Of a DNA stretch of 64,000 nt, positions 39,463-50,808 are shown piece after piece. Position 1 is the first letter of the stretch; each line of letters begins with the position of its first letter. The notes beneath the pieces are model-generated. The model searched no databases. It worked only from the letters and a program-made list of their open reading frames with translations, and had not been told where the DNA came from. A program made the position numbers and the translations under genes. The stretch comes from Chrysopilus asiliformis (lineage: Eukaryota > Arthropoda > Insecta > Diptera > Rhagionidae), in assembly GCA_964034945.1 (NCBI GenBank), contig OZ035960.1, positions 47,099,002 to 47,163,001 of the forward strand. Direction: 5' to 3'.

Positions 39463-41205
39463 TATATAGTAAAGCTTAAGAAACTAGTGAATAGAATAAC
39501 TGATTAGGGAATCATACATTTATAAGAAATGTTATTATCTCTAAACCGTTTCATTTGGTCGAGAGATTATTGAAATCAAAAATTGGTTGAAGAGCAAAGA
39601 AATTAAGTAATCGATATTCATTCACAGTTCATTCATCAAACAGGCAACATTAAAGAGTAAAGAGTTTTTACTTTAAAAAAATTAAAACTCGTTTTTAGAA
39701 AAAAAAAAACTGTTTGGTATTAAAGAGTAAATTTGAATTATAAAATAGAGTAAGAAATTTCTGGATATATTCCATAAATAAATATAAAAGTAAGTATTTT
39801 ATTAATACTTATTCCGGTTTTAGAAATATATAGTGCAAAGGGTGTACCGAAAATGTTTGATTTTTTTTTAAATAAGTTGAATTTATAAGTTGAAAAGTGG
39901 TATATATAAAAATTTGAAATTAAAACTCGTAATTATTTTATATTAATTAAGTGCTAATAAAATTTGGTGTAAGTACCAATTTGTTTTTGTAATACCTACA
40001 CGCAAAGAAAAACTTAGGTGAAAATAACCAAAATCCTGGTATAGTTTACCCAAGATCTTGGTTTATTTCCAGCCTACCAAGATTTTTGGTGTTTTACCCA
40101 AAATTCTTTGGTATAAAATGAGATTTGGCAAAATAACCAAGGGTTTTGTAATTTAACCCATAAAACAAATCTCTCTTGTTGATATGGAATCTCTTTCTGT
40201 TTCTTGCTTAGTGTGTGTTCATAGAATTTAATATATGTAACTAATGAGCGGAAATTGTTTTAGTGTGATGACTTTAAAAATTAAGAGATGCGTGTTTGTT
40301 TCTGATAGTTTCTATATTGAATATTCGTATGGAGGAAATGTTTTATGACGGCCAATATGATGCGAAATGAAAATAATTTATTTTGAATTATTTTTCTTAC
40401 AAAAACTTCAAACGAATGAATTCTCTCGACGAATGTTGTTGTGTTACCTCGAAAAAATACTATTCGCGTTTAGTATTTTTCGAAAATGGGAAAAAATTAT
40501 CGAAATCTTTTTTTCAGGGCATAAAAAATATTTCAAAAAACCATTTCAACTAATGTCTAAACTAAGAAATGCTTTCCCAAAACTGATTTTTTGCATCAGT
40601 TTTATGAAAAATTATTGGAATCGCTTTAAAATCGAGTTTTTAGAACTGACGAATCGACTAACAAAATCGTCGCCATTTTTTCGTCATGCACAAGTGTGGC
40701 GCAGTTCTACTAGTAGTCTAATTACCTGCTGCAGGCATCCAAACATAATTTACCTAAGGCACTGTTCATTATAACCCTGGCCTTGGGTAAATTTTGGGAA
40801 ATAGTTTGCACAAAATCTTGGATGAATCTACCAATGTTTTTTAGTTATTTTACCAAATTTTTTACGCAGGTATTTCAACCAATTTTTTCGATAATTTAAC
40901 CAAAAAAAATTAGATAACCAAAATTTCATACAAAACTCATTTACCAAAGACGCCTTGGGTAATATCCCTATGTATATTTTTTTCCGTGTAAAAACATTTG
41001 CAATGAATATCCCTGAATTTTATTCAGGATGTGTGAATGAATACAAGATACTTCTCCATGTAACGACTTAATATGACTATATGACTATGTAATGTAATTA
41101 AATAGTCTTTAAATTTACGTAATAACTAAGGATGTGACGAATATCTGATTTTCAACATTCGCGAATACGAATATAGAATATGATTTTCCATAGAAAATCG
41201 ACCTA
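39463..41205. repeat. repeat L, copy 2, split by a 990-bp element
   Basis: It follows the same order of blocks as 28007-30540. AATACCTA at 39991 and TAAAAACATTTGCAATGAAT at 40989 bracket the insertion. The match continues through CGACTTAATATGACTAT, GATTTTCAACATTCGCGAAT and AGAAAATCGACCTAAAAACC. Confidence 0.85.
39999..40988. mobile_element. non-autonomous element with CACG(C/G)AAAGAAAAA ends in repeat L
   Basis: It begins CACGCAAAGAAAAACTTAGG and ends CTATGTATATTTTTTTCCGTG, with TA on both sides (39997-39998 and 40989-40990). Both ends are crowded with ACCAAAATTTTGGTAAAT-like motifs. The open frame at 40367-40774 has no family features. Confidence 0.8.
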
Positions 41206-41211
41206 AAAACC

Positions 41212-41510
41212 CAAACACAAAAGAGGTTACAATTGCCAGGGGCCAATCGCCAAAAATCGCCAAATACTCTATGATGACAGACAAAATGTTTATTTAAATA
41301 AGATCATTACAATTTTTCCGATACGATGAACAGTTTTCGAGAAAACAGGAAAAAAGTGTTCCATTTGTATGGGAGAGGGGGACAACAGTGGCCCGATTGG
41401 ATTTTGATGTATGGATGAGTTATGTAGAATCCTATTCTAAAACCATTTTACCGTTATAATTTTTTCAATACGACTCACCGTTTTCGAGAAAATTACAAAA
41501 AATGACAAAG
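41212..41510 (-). repeat. GTCC family, subfamily G fragment
   Basis: The minus strand reads CTCGAAAACGGTGAGTCGTA, ACATCAAAATCCAATCGGG and GTTTTCTCGAAAACTG, ending GGCAATTGTAACCTC. It is the 3' half only. Confidence 0.65.
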
Positions 41511-42140
41511 CATGACAGTCTGTTTTAAAGTTTTTCTCAGCATTTTATTAGAGATCCTATAATATAGAGAGTGGACATCAGCACTTAATAGACTGTACTA
41601 CTAAGTAGGACAGTCTATTAACTCAAATTAGAACAGTTGTTTGAATAGAATTTTTCCAGTTTTTAGAACTTCTTTTCCTTTTTTCCGGTTTTTTTGAATT
41701 TTTTTTCCTTTTTTCCGGTTTTTTTGAATTTCTTTTCCTTTTTTTAAATCGGACACAACTTTATAAATTTTTTAAACACTTCAGTGAACAGGCTCGTGAA
41801 TTCTACATCGAAACTAATCTATTCAAACAAATTTTAAACATGAGTCTAATTCAAATAAACCGCGAGAATCTAGTAATTTTCAAGTTTTCAATGCCTACTT
41901 AAAATAGGCAAGTAAAATAAAATTTAAAATAAGGTATCTAAGTAAAATAGACCACTTGCTTTAACAGCAAAAAAACAAAAAAAAAAACGGAGAAGTAGAT
42001 AGTGTGATTACTTAATTTTCACTTCCCCTTTTTTTTAAATATTTTTGTTTACAAAAAATTTTTTTTTTAACATTTTCAGTCTGTAGTTCGTGTCGAGATC
42101 GACTGGTAGGTCGCGATCGCCTGGTTGGGCAGCCCTACTA
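41511..42140. other. no gene; short palindrome and a tandem repeat
   Basis: TTAATAGACTGTACTACTAA and its mirror to 41621 form a 37-bp hairpin. CTTTTCCTTTTTTCCGGTTTTTTTGAATT occurs about three times at 41665-41750 (31-bp period). The rest is AT-rich. Confidence 0.5.
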
Positions 42141-42254
42141 CACAGAAAAAAATAATTTTGTATTATTTACAAAATGGGTTTAACAAAAAAAAATTCGTAT
42201 ATATTACTGAAGTTTTGTATATACTACGAAAAAATTAACCAATATTTTCGTATA

Positions 42255-43151
42255 CCAGGGGTGTTAGTTGAAATTTGCCGGTTTTTTCGATAAAGAAAAC
42301 ACTTAATTCTCAAGGGAATCTCAAAAAAATTTTATCCAAAGTATTGATCATTGGATTGTACACATTTTGCCCATCTTTCAGGCAAATCATGGATACCATG
42401 CCAAAAAAACTTTTTCTCTTTGGAGGAAAACCATTCGACGAGCCATTTTTCGACTTCTTCCAAATTGGCGAAGCGCTGGTCTGCGAGTGAGTGTCCCATC
42501 GATGCGAAAAGGTGATAGTCAGACGGGGCGAGGTCTGGAGAGTACAGCGGGGGCGGTAATACTTCGCATCCAAGTGATTTGAACACTGCTTTGACTGATT
42601 TTGCTGTGTGAAACGGCGCGTTGTCATGCTGCAAAATCACCTTACCATGTCTTTTAGCGTATTGCGGACGTTTTTTGATCAATTCATGGTATAACTTGAT
42701 CATTTGTTGTCGGTAGCGATCAGTATTAACTGTTTCTCCAGATTTCAACAGTTCATAATATACGACACCAATCTGGTTCCACCAGACACGTTTTTTGTCC
42801 TGGATGTTGAAATCACCACTTTTGGATTGTCGAAACCACGTCTCATATGTTCTTATGGTTGGGGAATGATCACCGTAGGTTTCTACCAGCAATCGATGGC
42901 TTTCAGCGGCTTTTTTCTTTTGATTAAAGAGAAAAAGTAATGCGTGCCGCGAATGCACGTTTTCAGGCACAAAATCGACATTTTCAAACAGCTTTAACGC
43001 TATGACGTTGTTATTTTGACGGAACGTAACTTGTGTAGTTTTGAAGATTAATGTCAATAGAAAAATATGACATAGATGCCAAATCGTAGAAATGTATACA
43101 TATCTCTAGCGACAGCAGGTAAAACCGGCAAATTTCAACTAACACCCCTGG
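42255..43151 (-). mobile_element. mariner (DD34D) transposon, internally deleted
   Basis: Perfect inverted ends start CCAGGGGTGTTAGTTGAAAT and run into TTGCCGGTTTT. The TA duplication lies at 42253-42254 and 43152-43153. The element is 897 bp instead of about 1.3 kb. Confidence 0.93.
42332..43057 (-). pseudogene. mariner transposase, internal deletion
   Basis: The open frame carries the N-terminal part (AAESHRLLVETYGDHSPTIR, TYETWFRQSKSGDFNIQDKK) fused directly to the C-terminal part (VWWNQIGVVYYELLKSGETV, QHDNAPFHTAK, YSPDLAPSDYHLF, LPERWAKCVQSND). The second and third catalytic Asp (HDNAP and PSDYH, 34 residues between) are present. The segment with the first Asp is deleted in frame near 42780, so the 241-residue frame cannot catalyse transposition, although it keeps a DNA-binding region. 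Confidence 0.9.
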
Positions 43152-43244
43152 TAGTTACTAAAATTTGTTAATATTACGAATTTACGAATTTTTTTTCGTA
43201 ATATTTACGAATTTTTTTTGTTAAACCCATTATTTTTTTCTGTG

Positions 43245-44294
43245 TATAGAGTATAAAAATAGTTGACCGCAATATAAAATTGTAATTAATTACAATAAAG
43301 TAGTAAAATTGTAATAAGTTCTCGCTTGGTTTCATTACAAAATAGTAAAATTGATTTTAATTACTATTTAAGCTCCTGCCTCCCAGTGTAAACTACCGCA
43401 GTTAAATTAATACGTCATCCACTCAATTTTTGAGTATTTGTTAAATACAGTTTTTAAAAAAAAAAATCAAATTTATTATTTTATTGTTATTTGAGTTCTA
43501 AGGAACTTACCCTCTGAGGTTTATTAATCTACCATACAAAAAAGGTTATCTGTAGGCAGGAGGTTAATATCAAAATAATTATATTTATTATCGAATTATT
43601 TAAACATTTGTCATTTTTACTGTTGCATCGATTTTTTTTATTATTTCACTTTCGTAACCTATCATTATGTAGTTGCATTTACAGAACCTAATAATAATAA
43701 TTATATAATTATAAACGAATATTATACATTTTTATTTTGACAGCTATTTTCAACAACTTTTATTCAATTTGATATTTTAACTATTTATAATAATTATAAT
43801 TGATAATTTTGTTTTAAACATCGAAATAAGTGCATTTTAAACGAGATTACTGTTTTTTAGTATTTCTTTACTATTTTTGAACAACATGAACCATTTTTGG
43901 ATATTCGACGTTATTCGTAGTATTATCAACATCAACTACGAAAAATTGTTAAATTAATTTTAGTTTCTCCGCGTATTTGAAAAAGAGTGCGTTTAAAGGT
44001 CAAAAAGTTGGGGCTAGACCTAATGATTGACGGAAGGGTTAAAGAAATCACAACTCAGAAAAATTCCACAGAAACTAAACTCATTATAAAGAAATAAATA
44101 CTGAAAAATTTGGTTAGGCGAATTTGAATTCTAAAATGATGAATTTGATCTGCAATTTATTGTGTAAAAGATTGCATTTGAATTAAAAATCGTATCAACG
44201 TATCCTAAACTTTGTGTCTTTGTTGATGTGGAAAATAAACATAACAAAAGCTATAATTGCGAATCTGGCAATTATTGAAAAGCCGTATGGTGAT
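43245..44294. other. no gene seen
   Basis: AT-rich sequence with no family-like open frame and no clear repeat borders. A fragment of the family F tail (AATTGCGAATCTGGCAATTA, GCCGTATGGTG) is at 44250-44292. Confidence 0.4.
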
Positions 44295-44862
44295 TATACC
44301 CGTATGGTGAAACCAAAGGGTATATTAACTTTGCTTTACCGTTTGTAACGCCAAGATCCCGTCATCACACACAAAAATGAATTACACCAGTGTGTTTAGA
44401 ATGATAAAAAAAATTGAATTTTCCATGTCCGTCCGTCTGTCCGTCCGTCTGTCCGTCCGTCCGTCCGTCCGTCTGTGGCGCGGATTGCAGGCGCACGGAT
44501 TGAGATAGAGACTTGAAATTTTGCGCAGATTCGTTTTTCGTAAAATGCGAGGCTAAGTTCGTTAATGGGCAAAAATGGACCATTAGGGGGGGTACCCCCC
44601 ATACGAACGAAAACGTTTTTTCCGAATATCTCAAAAACGGTACATGTTATCAAAAAAGTACAAGAACAAAAGTTATTTAGGATATCATTCTACATAAAAC
44701 TTCCATACATCAAAATCCGATTGGAATAAATTTAAAAAAATCTTATTGGAAAGTTTGACTTCAAAGTGGAATTTTGGTATAACTGTTCGAATTTTGATAC
44801 GAATATCACCATACGGGTCTCCAATGATTGCCAGATTGGCAATTATAGCTTTTGTTATGTTT
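44295..44862 (+). repeat. GTCC-array repeat family F, copy F4 (full length)
   Basis: It is a complete copy from TATACCCGTATGGTGAAACC to GCTTTTGTTATGTTTT, with the array at about 44427-44475 and GGGGGGTACCCCCCATACGA in the middle. It abuts an inverted copy. Confidence 0.9.
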
Positions 44863-44875
44863 TAATTGAACAGCG

Positions 44876-45365
44876 AACAGTTGTATCAAAATTCCACTTT
44901 GAAGTCAAACTTTCCAATAAAATTTTTTAAAATTTATTTTGATGTATTGGAGTTTTATGTAGAATCATATACTAAATAACTTTAGTTCTTCCACTTTTTT
45001 GATAAGATGCACCGTTTTCGAGATATTCGCAGAAAACGTTTTCGTTCGTATGGGGGGTACCTCCCCTAATGGTCCATGTGTGTCCATTAACGAACTTAGC
45101 CTCGCATTTTACGAAAAACGGATCTGCGCAAAATTTCAAGACTCTAGCTCAATCCGTGCGCCCGCAATCCGCGCCACAGACGGGAGGACAGACGGACAGA
45201 CGGACGGACGGACGGACAGACGGACGGACGGACATGCTAAATTCAACTTTTTTTATCATTCTAAACACACTGGTGTAATTCATTTTTTTTTGTGATGACG
45301 GGATCTTGGCGTTACAAACGGTAAGGCAAATCTAATATACCCTTTGGTTTCACCATACGGGTATA
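44876..45365 (-). repeat. GTCC-array repeat family F, copy F5, inverted partner of F4
   Basis: The minus strand reads from the TATACCC hairpin at 45365 to GAATTTTGATACAACTGTT at 44876. It lacks the last 70 or so bases of the consensus. Together F4 and F5 form an interrupted palindrome of about 1.07 kb. Confidence 0.9.
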
Positions 45366-46284
45366 AAAAATCAAATATGCATTAAATTATATTATGGACA
45401 CAATTAATTATACATTAAAATACGAAAACGAGTAAAATTAAAATACGAAGTGAAAGATCAAAAACTCAAAAAATTTTTATTAGAAAAAATGATCATAAAA
45501 CTTTATTAAAAAAAAATTATCATAAAACTTAAAAAATGTTTATTAAAAAAAAATCGATTTTAGTAATTTCCTTTAAAAATCATCGTTATCTTGACTAATT
45601 AATTTCTTATCAATTTGAACCAACTTTGAATGAATTTATAATTTAGAGGAATATACATTTTGTTACTAAAATTCCTAGAATTTTGACAATTTCGAAAAAA
45701 AAAATCAAATAAAAAAGACCAAAAAAACTTAAGTGTGTAAGTAGGAGTGAGAGTTAAATTATTATCGGTTGACTGATGAAAAGGCCAACAGTTTACCAGT
45801 GAAAGTCGATTGGTTTTCAAAATGTTTGCATAACATTTTAAAAATTTTCGTGTGAAAATGTTGGAACGTAGAACACAGCGGAGTTTCACCCCAAATAGCA
45901 TCGTTTCGATTTAGAAATGCACCAATTTACGCAATCGGGGCTAAAGATTTAGACCCATAATTCATATCCGCATGCAGGAAGCATAAGAAGTGATGAAAAC
46001 GACACACTGATTAATCATATGTCTGCCACAATAGCTTTTATGGGGAAATCGTCTTTGGGTCAATATTCGCTTCATAAAAATCCCGCACCGATAGAGCGGC
46101 ATTTGAGGGCTGTCGGGTCGATACAGTGATTAGCTGTGCAACTTGAATGTCAGTTTCACTTAGAAGAAGCGTGTAACCGGAATAGGGTCGACCTGATTGC
46201 CACTAGAGTTACCTTAAAGCCCTCGCTTTGCAAACAAAGTTGATGCCTTCAGCCGCCATATTCCCCATTGACATTTGATGCAAA
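45366..46284. other. no gene seen
   Basis: Open frames here have no family-like features. 46000-46280 is richer in GC than its surroundings and may be low-copy sequence; I cannot assign it. Confidence 0.35.
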
Positions 46285-46478
46285 CGATTTCGCTTCGAGA
46301 ATTAAATTTCTTATTTTAGGCTAATAACGGAAGGGAATCGCATAAAAAATGGATAGGAGACATTTTTGAAACAGCACAATTTTATTGGCATCAAAGTTTG
46401 ATTGCAAAAGAAAAAAAAATTGACCGGCAAAATATAATTAAACAAATTATTAAAAACAAAATAATTGGATGGCCCATT
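46285..46478. repeat. repeat shared in inverted orientation with 18340-18535
   Basis: TTCGAGAATTAAATTTCTTA, ATGGATAGGAGACATTTTTG, TTTTATTGGCATCAAAGTTT and AATTGGATGGCCCATTAAAA are the reverse complement of blocks at 18340-18535. Confidence 0.75.
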
Positions 46479-46488
46479 AAAATCTTTT

Positions 46489-47013
46489 TATACCCGTATG
46501 GTGAAACCAAAGGGTATATTAGATTTGCCTTACCGTTTGTAACGCCAAGATCCCGTCATCACACACAAAAATGAATTACACCAGTGTGTTTAGAATGATA
46601 AAAAAAGTTGAATTTAGCATGTCCGTCCGTCCGTCCGTCCGTCTGTGGCGCGGATTGCGGGCGCACGGATTGAGCTACAGACTTGAAATTTTGCGTAGGT
46701 CCGTTTTTCGTAAAATGCGAGGCCCAGTTCGTTAATGGGTAAAAATGGACCATTAGAACGAAAACGTTTTTTGTGAATATCTCAAAAGCGGTGCATCTTA
46801 TCAAAAAAGTGCAAGAACAAAAGTTATTTAGGATATGATTCTAAATAAAACTTCCATACATCAAAATCCGATTGGAATAAATTTTAAAAAATCTTGTTGG
46901 AAAGTATGACTTCAAAGTGAAATTTTGGTACAACTGTTCGAATTTTGATACCAATATCACCATACGGGTTTTTAATAATTGCTAGATTGGCAATTATAGC
47001 TTTTGTGATGTTT
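46489..47013 (+). repeat. GTCC-array repeat family F, copy F6, upstream of copy D
   Basis: It runs from TATACCCGTATGGTG to GCTTTTGTGATGTTT with a short array (about 46620-46645). It lacks the GGGGGGTACCCCCC block. Its end is followed by the same AAATATATTATATTATTTTT and acceptor as in copy C, so this part belongs to the duplicated segment. Confidence 0.88.
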
Positions 47014-47073
47014 AAATATATTATATTATTTTTTATAGAATTGCTGAAAAAAATGGATACAATTGATCTAGAC

Positions 47074-47758
47074 CAGTGGTTCCCAAAGTGGTCCCTACGG
47101 ACCCCCAGGGGTCCCCGGGATCATTCAGGGGGTCCGTGGAAAATTAAAATTGATTTGGGGGTCCCTGAACAACGTCAGGGGGTCCGCGCAAGGTTTAATA
47201 TAAAATAAAAAAAATGTGACACATTTTTATTAATATGGAAGTTAAAATAAATAACAGAAGCTGTTGATTGCTTTTCCGTCTTCCTATTTGGTAAAACGTA
47301 GATTCAGTGCCGTTATGAGCCTCATCACAAAAAAAAGAAACCGACTAGAAATTAGTACTCGTGGGGATTTGCGGTTGCTACTCACAAACATTGAGCCGAA
47401 CATAAATACACTCATAACATCCCACCAGGTCCATTCAAGTCATTAATTTTTTTTGTGTTTTAAAACAAAAGTTATAATTTCAATAAATACTTCTTCAACA
47501 AAATGTTTAATTTATATTTTATTTTTACGTCAACATTTACCATTCAAGACATCAAAGTTAAATTTGTAATTTTTCTATTATGCATTGTAGTTTTTCAGCC
47601 AGGGTCCGTAAGCAAGTTTTGACTATGAAAAGGGGTCCGTGGGCCAGTTTTGACTATGAAAAGGGGTCCGTGGGCAAGTTTTGACTATGGAAAGGGGTCC
47701 GTGGGCAAGTTTTGACTATGAAAAGGGTCCGTGGGCCAAAAGAGTTTGGGAACCACTG
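47074..47758. mobile_element. hAT-type non-autonomous element inserted in exon 1 of copy D
   Basis: The ends CAGTGGTTCCCAAA and TTTGGGAACCACTG are perfect inverted repeats. The 8-bp target duplication ATCTAGAC lies at 47066-47073 and 47759-47766, as expected for hAT. Removing 685 + 8 bp restores an exon of exactly 236 bp, as in copy C. The element encodes no transposase. Near its right end is a minisatellite. Confidence 0.95.
47604..47740. repeat. about 32-bp minisatellite inside the hAT element
   Basis: About four units of GGGTCCGTGGGCMAGTTTTG followed by ACTATGAAAAG occur in tandem with few mismatches. The left end carries related GGGGGTCC motifs, so these may be subterminal transposase-binding repeats. 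Confidence 0.8.
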
Positions 47759-48501
47759 ATCTAGACGAAGAGGAAAATTTGAACAAAATTATGCCAACTG
47801 ATGATGAAACTTCCACTCAAATTGAAAAATGTGTTAAAATTCATGTGGACGAGGATGGTTTAGGATCATCTCCGCCAGTTTCAATACCAGGACTTTTCCA
47901 AAAAACGGTCACGGAATTTGGTGAAAAGCCGGCTTTGTCGTTTAAAGTTTTGGATGGAGATTGGAACACAATTACGTACAGGTAAATGTTTTATCCACTT
48001 TCAATAGTTTGAAAGAAGTTCAAGTCTCGCAATTTCGTTCGTTATCGACAGGGAATATTATAGGAAAGTTGAACATGTTGGGAAAGCGCTGATTAAACTT
48101 GGATTGGAGGCACACCGATCAGTTGGTGTGATTGCCTTCAATTGTCCAGAATGGTTCTATACAGAATTGGCTACGATCCACGCACGAGGTGTAATTTGCG
48201 GAATATACACGACGAATTCACCAGAGGCTGTCTATCATTCATTGCATGCGTCCAGTGCGAATATTGTTGTGGTCGACGACTCCAAACAAATGGATAAGAT
48301 TAGGGAAATTCGACATCGGCTACCCTTGTTAAAATCAGTCATACAAATCAATGGGCCCTTCGAACCTTTTGTAAATGGCGAGAGTGGTTATTATAAGGTG
48401 AGTACAAAACCAGGAATGTTCAAAAACTATGTAGAATGCTTCTTAATGTGCAAAAATTTTGTTGATTGTATCGCAAATCGGAACTTTTCATGTATTTTTA
48501 G

Positions 48502-48581
48502 TGGTCTGATGTTGAAATAATGAATGTTGCAGACGTTGAAGAGACGTTCTTATTAATGAATGCTGTATGCTGATTTTCACA
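48502..48581 (+). pseudogene. copy D exon 3 with 22-bp frameshift deletion
   Basis: The exon reads WSDVEIMNVADVEETFLLMN and then AVC before TGA. Copy C has 22 more bases between GACGTTG and GTTCTTATT. Both splice sites remain (tttttag before, gtaata after). Confidence 0.9.
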
Positions 48582-49471
48582 GTAATATTTTACGTTATAA
48601 GAAAAACAAGTCCAATAAAATAATTGAACATTTAGTCAGGAACGGTTGGTTTCCCAAAAGCAGTAATGTTGTCCCACGATAATGTTACTTGGGGTGCAGC
48701 AAACGTTCCAACTAGATATGTGGATGCCGTAAAGGGGAACGAAAGGATAGTTTCCTATTTACCGTTGAGTCATATTGCTGCACAAATGATGGACATCTTT
48801 ATTCCTTTGGTATTGGGTGGTTGCGTTTATTTCACCGATCGCAATGCCCTCAAGGGAACTTTAATACAAACCCTTACCACTGCAAGACCAACCAGATTCT
48901 TTGGAGTTCCTCGAGTTTATGAAAAAATTGACGAAAAACTTTCATATTTGGGAAGGAGAGAGAAAATGTTGAAGAAAATTGTCTTGGATTGGGCGAAGAG
49001 GACTGCTTTGAAACATAATTTAAATTTAATGAAAGGGTTGGATTATTTAATTAAATCATAAATAAGTATAATTTTGTATAATTTTATTTTTTTCTTTAGA
49101 GAAGCTGTTGAAACTTGGCAATACAAAATCGCCAATTTGGTCGTTTTAGAAAAAATCAAGACAGCTATCGGCCTAAACCACTGCAAAATCTTTCTAATTG
49201 GCGGAGCGCCAACCTCTGTCGATACAAAAAAATTCTTTATGAGTTTAGATATTAATCTTACAGATATTTTTGGAATGTCTGAATGCCTAGTCCAAACATC
49301 ATGCGCACCCTTCGCACCCAATTTCAATACCGTTGGCACAGTTTTAGATGGAGTCCAAGGAGACATATTTAATCCAGACGAAAAAGGAGATGGAGAAGTA
49401 AGTTTTTTTTATATTATGAATTTTTCCGTATAAGATTAGACTATTTTGTAATAGAGTCTGTAATAACTTTT

Positions 49472-50055
49472 TATAATCTATTAGATATATCATATAGTAG
49501 TATATTAGATTTAGTAACCCGTTTGTAACGCATCGAACCAATCATCAGACACCAAAATGGGCTTCACCAGAATGTTAGGGATGACAAAAGATTTTGATTT
49601 TCGCATGTCCGTCCGTCTGTCCGTCCATGAACAACATAACTTTCGAAAGGATTGAGCTAGGGACTTGAAATTGTATGTCTAGTAAATAGCTGGGCCAATT
49701 TCTGGAACGAGCAAAATTGGACCATTCCTTCCCCCCTCTCCCACACAATCGAAACAGTTTTTTGCAATTTTTTCGAAAACGGTCAGTCATATTGATAAAC
49801 ATATAGATGTAGAATGTAATTAAAATAGGATTTTACATAGCTCATCCATACAATCGACCACTGCTTCCCCCCTCTCCCATACAAATGGAACACTTTTATC
49901 CTGGTTTCTCAAAAACTGTGAATCTGTTTAGAATATGATTTTACATAACTGTTTCATACATCAAAATCCAGTCGGACAACTCCTAAACATTTTATCTGTC
50001 ATCATATAGAGTGTTAGAAGATTGGGTCTTGGCAATTGTAGCTTTTCTTATGTTT
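49472..50055 (+). repeat. GTCC family, subfamily G copy filling intron 5 of copy D
   Basis: It is a complete subfamily G copy without the family R insertion. It starts TATAATCTATTAGATATATC (hairpin with TATTAGATTTAG), contains ATGTCCGTCCGTCTGTCCGT and AACATAACTTTCGAAAGG, and ends GGCAATTGTAGCTTTTCTTA then TGTTT. Confidence 0.88.
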
Positions 50056-50808
50056 TCAATTAAATATTTTAAAGGTCCTCATCAAAGGCAGAAATCGATT
50101 TATGGGTTATTTAAATGAGCCAGAAAAGACGAAAGAAACAATCGATGAGAATGGTTGGGTGCATTCAGGTGATATTGGCCATTTTGACGAAAATGGATAT
50201 CTCTATATAACGGGACGACAGAAAGAAATCATTATTACTGCCGGTGGTGAAAATATCCCCCCAAATCATGTGGAACAACTGGTAAAAAATGAATTACCAG
50301 TCGTTAGTAACGCACTCTTAGTTGGTGATAAAAAGAAATTCTTAACAATGCTTATCACATTGAAGGTAAATTCATTTAAAGTCTCCCAAGGGGAATTTTT
50401 GCACAGTTTTTTTTTTCAAATATTTAGACAGTAATGGATCCAGACACAGGAGCACCAAAAGATAAACTTCTTCCCGACACAATTGATTGGCTGCAATCTT
50501 TGGAATTGAATTACCATCTTTTAAGTGAAATAATTGAGGCTGGTCCCTGTCCAGTTGTCCTTCAAGCAATCGAGGAAGGAATCAAACGAGCGAACAAAAA
50601 TGCAATTTCAAATGCCCAGAAAGTACAAAAGTTTACTTTATTGCCACACGATTTCTCCTTGGCTACTGGAGAATTAGGTAAAGTTCCTATATCTGATAGT
50701 TTTTGAATGTTATTTGGCAAATCTTTACTTACAGGTCCAACGCTTAAGATAAAACGAAATGTTGTACTCAAAATGTATTCAGATGTTATTGACAATATAT
50801 ACAAATGA

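Larger units (their letters stand above)
42141..43244. mobile_element. CACAGAAAAAAATAA-type MITE (about 205 bp) split by a mariner
   Basis: The left end CACAGAAAAAAATAA with ATGGGTTTAACAAAAAAAAA is inverted at the right, ending TTTTTTTCTGTG. TA flanks both sides (42139-42140 and 43245-43246). A mariner sits in its centre at TA. Confidence 0.88.
47053..50808 (+). pseudogene. Bubblegum-type acyl-CoA synthetase, copy D: recently broken duplicate of copy C
   Basis: All eight exons of copy C recur: 47053-47981 (with a 685-bp hAT insertion), 48052-48397, 48502-48581, 48636-49036, 49100-49397, 50075-50365, 50428-50677 and 50735-50808. Splice sites and the final TGA are intact. I count about 26 amino-acid differences from C over the readable exons, about 96% identity. 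Two lesions break it. The hAT separates the first seven codons (MDTIDLD) from the rest; an ATG at 47791 could restart the protein at MPTDDETSTQ. Exon 3 is 80 bp instead of 102; this 22-bp deletion shifts the frame into a TGA just before the P-loop, with no obvious rescue. Without a splice that skips exon 3 in frame the product is about 200 residues and inactive. The poly(A) hexamer has also changed to AGTAAA. Confidence 0.9.

Noticed and set aside
40367..40774. 135-codon open frame
   Set aside because: It lies within the 990-bp non-autonomous element, is dominated by Phe/Lys/Ile from AT-rich DNA, and has no domain pattern.
45599..45901. 100-codon minus-strand frame
   Set aside because: It has no family resemblance and no splice or neighbour support; a frame of this length is expected by chance in 64 kb.
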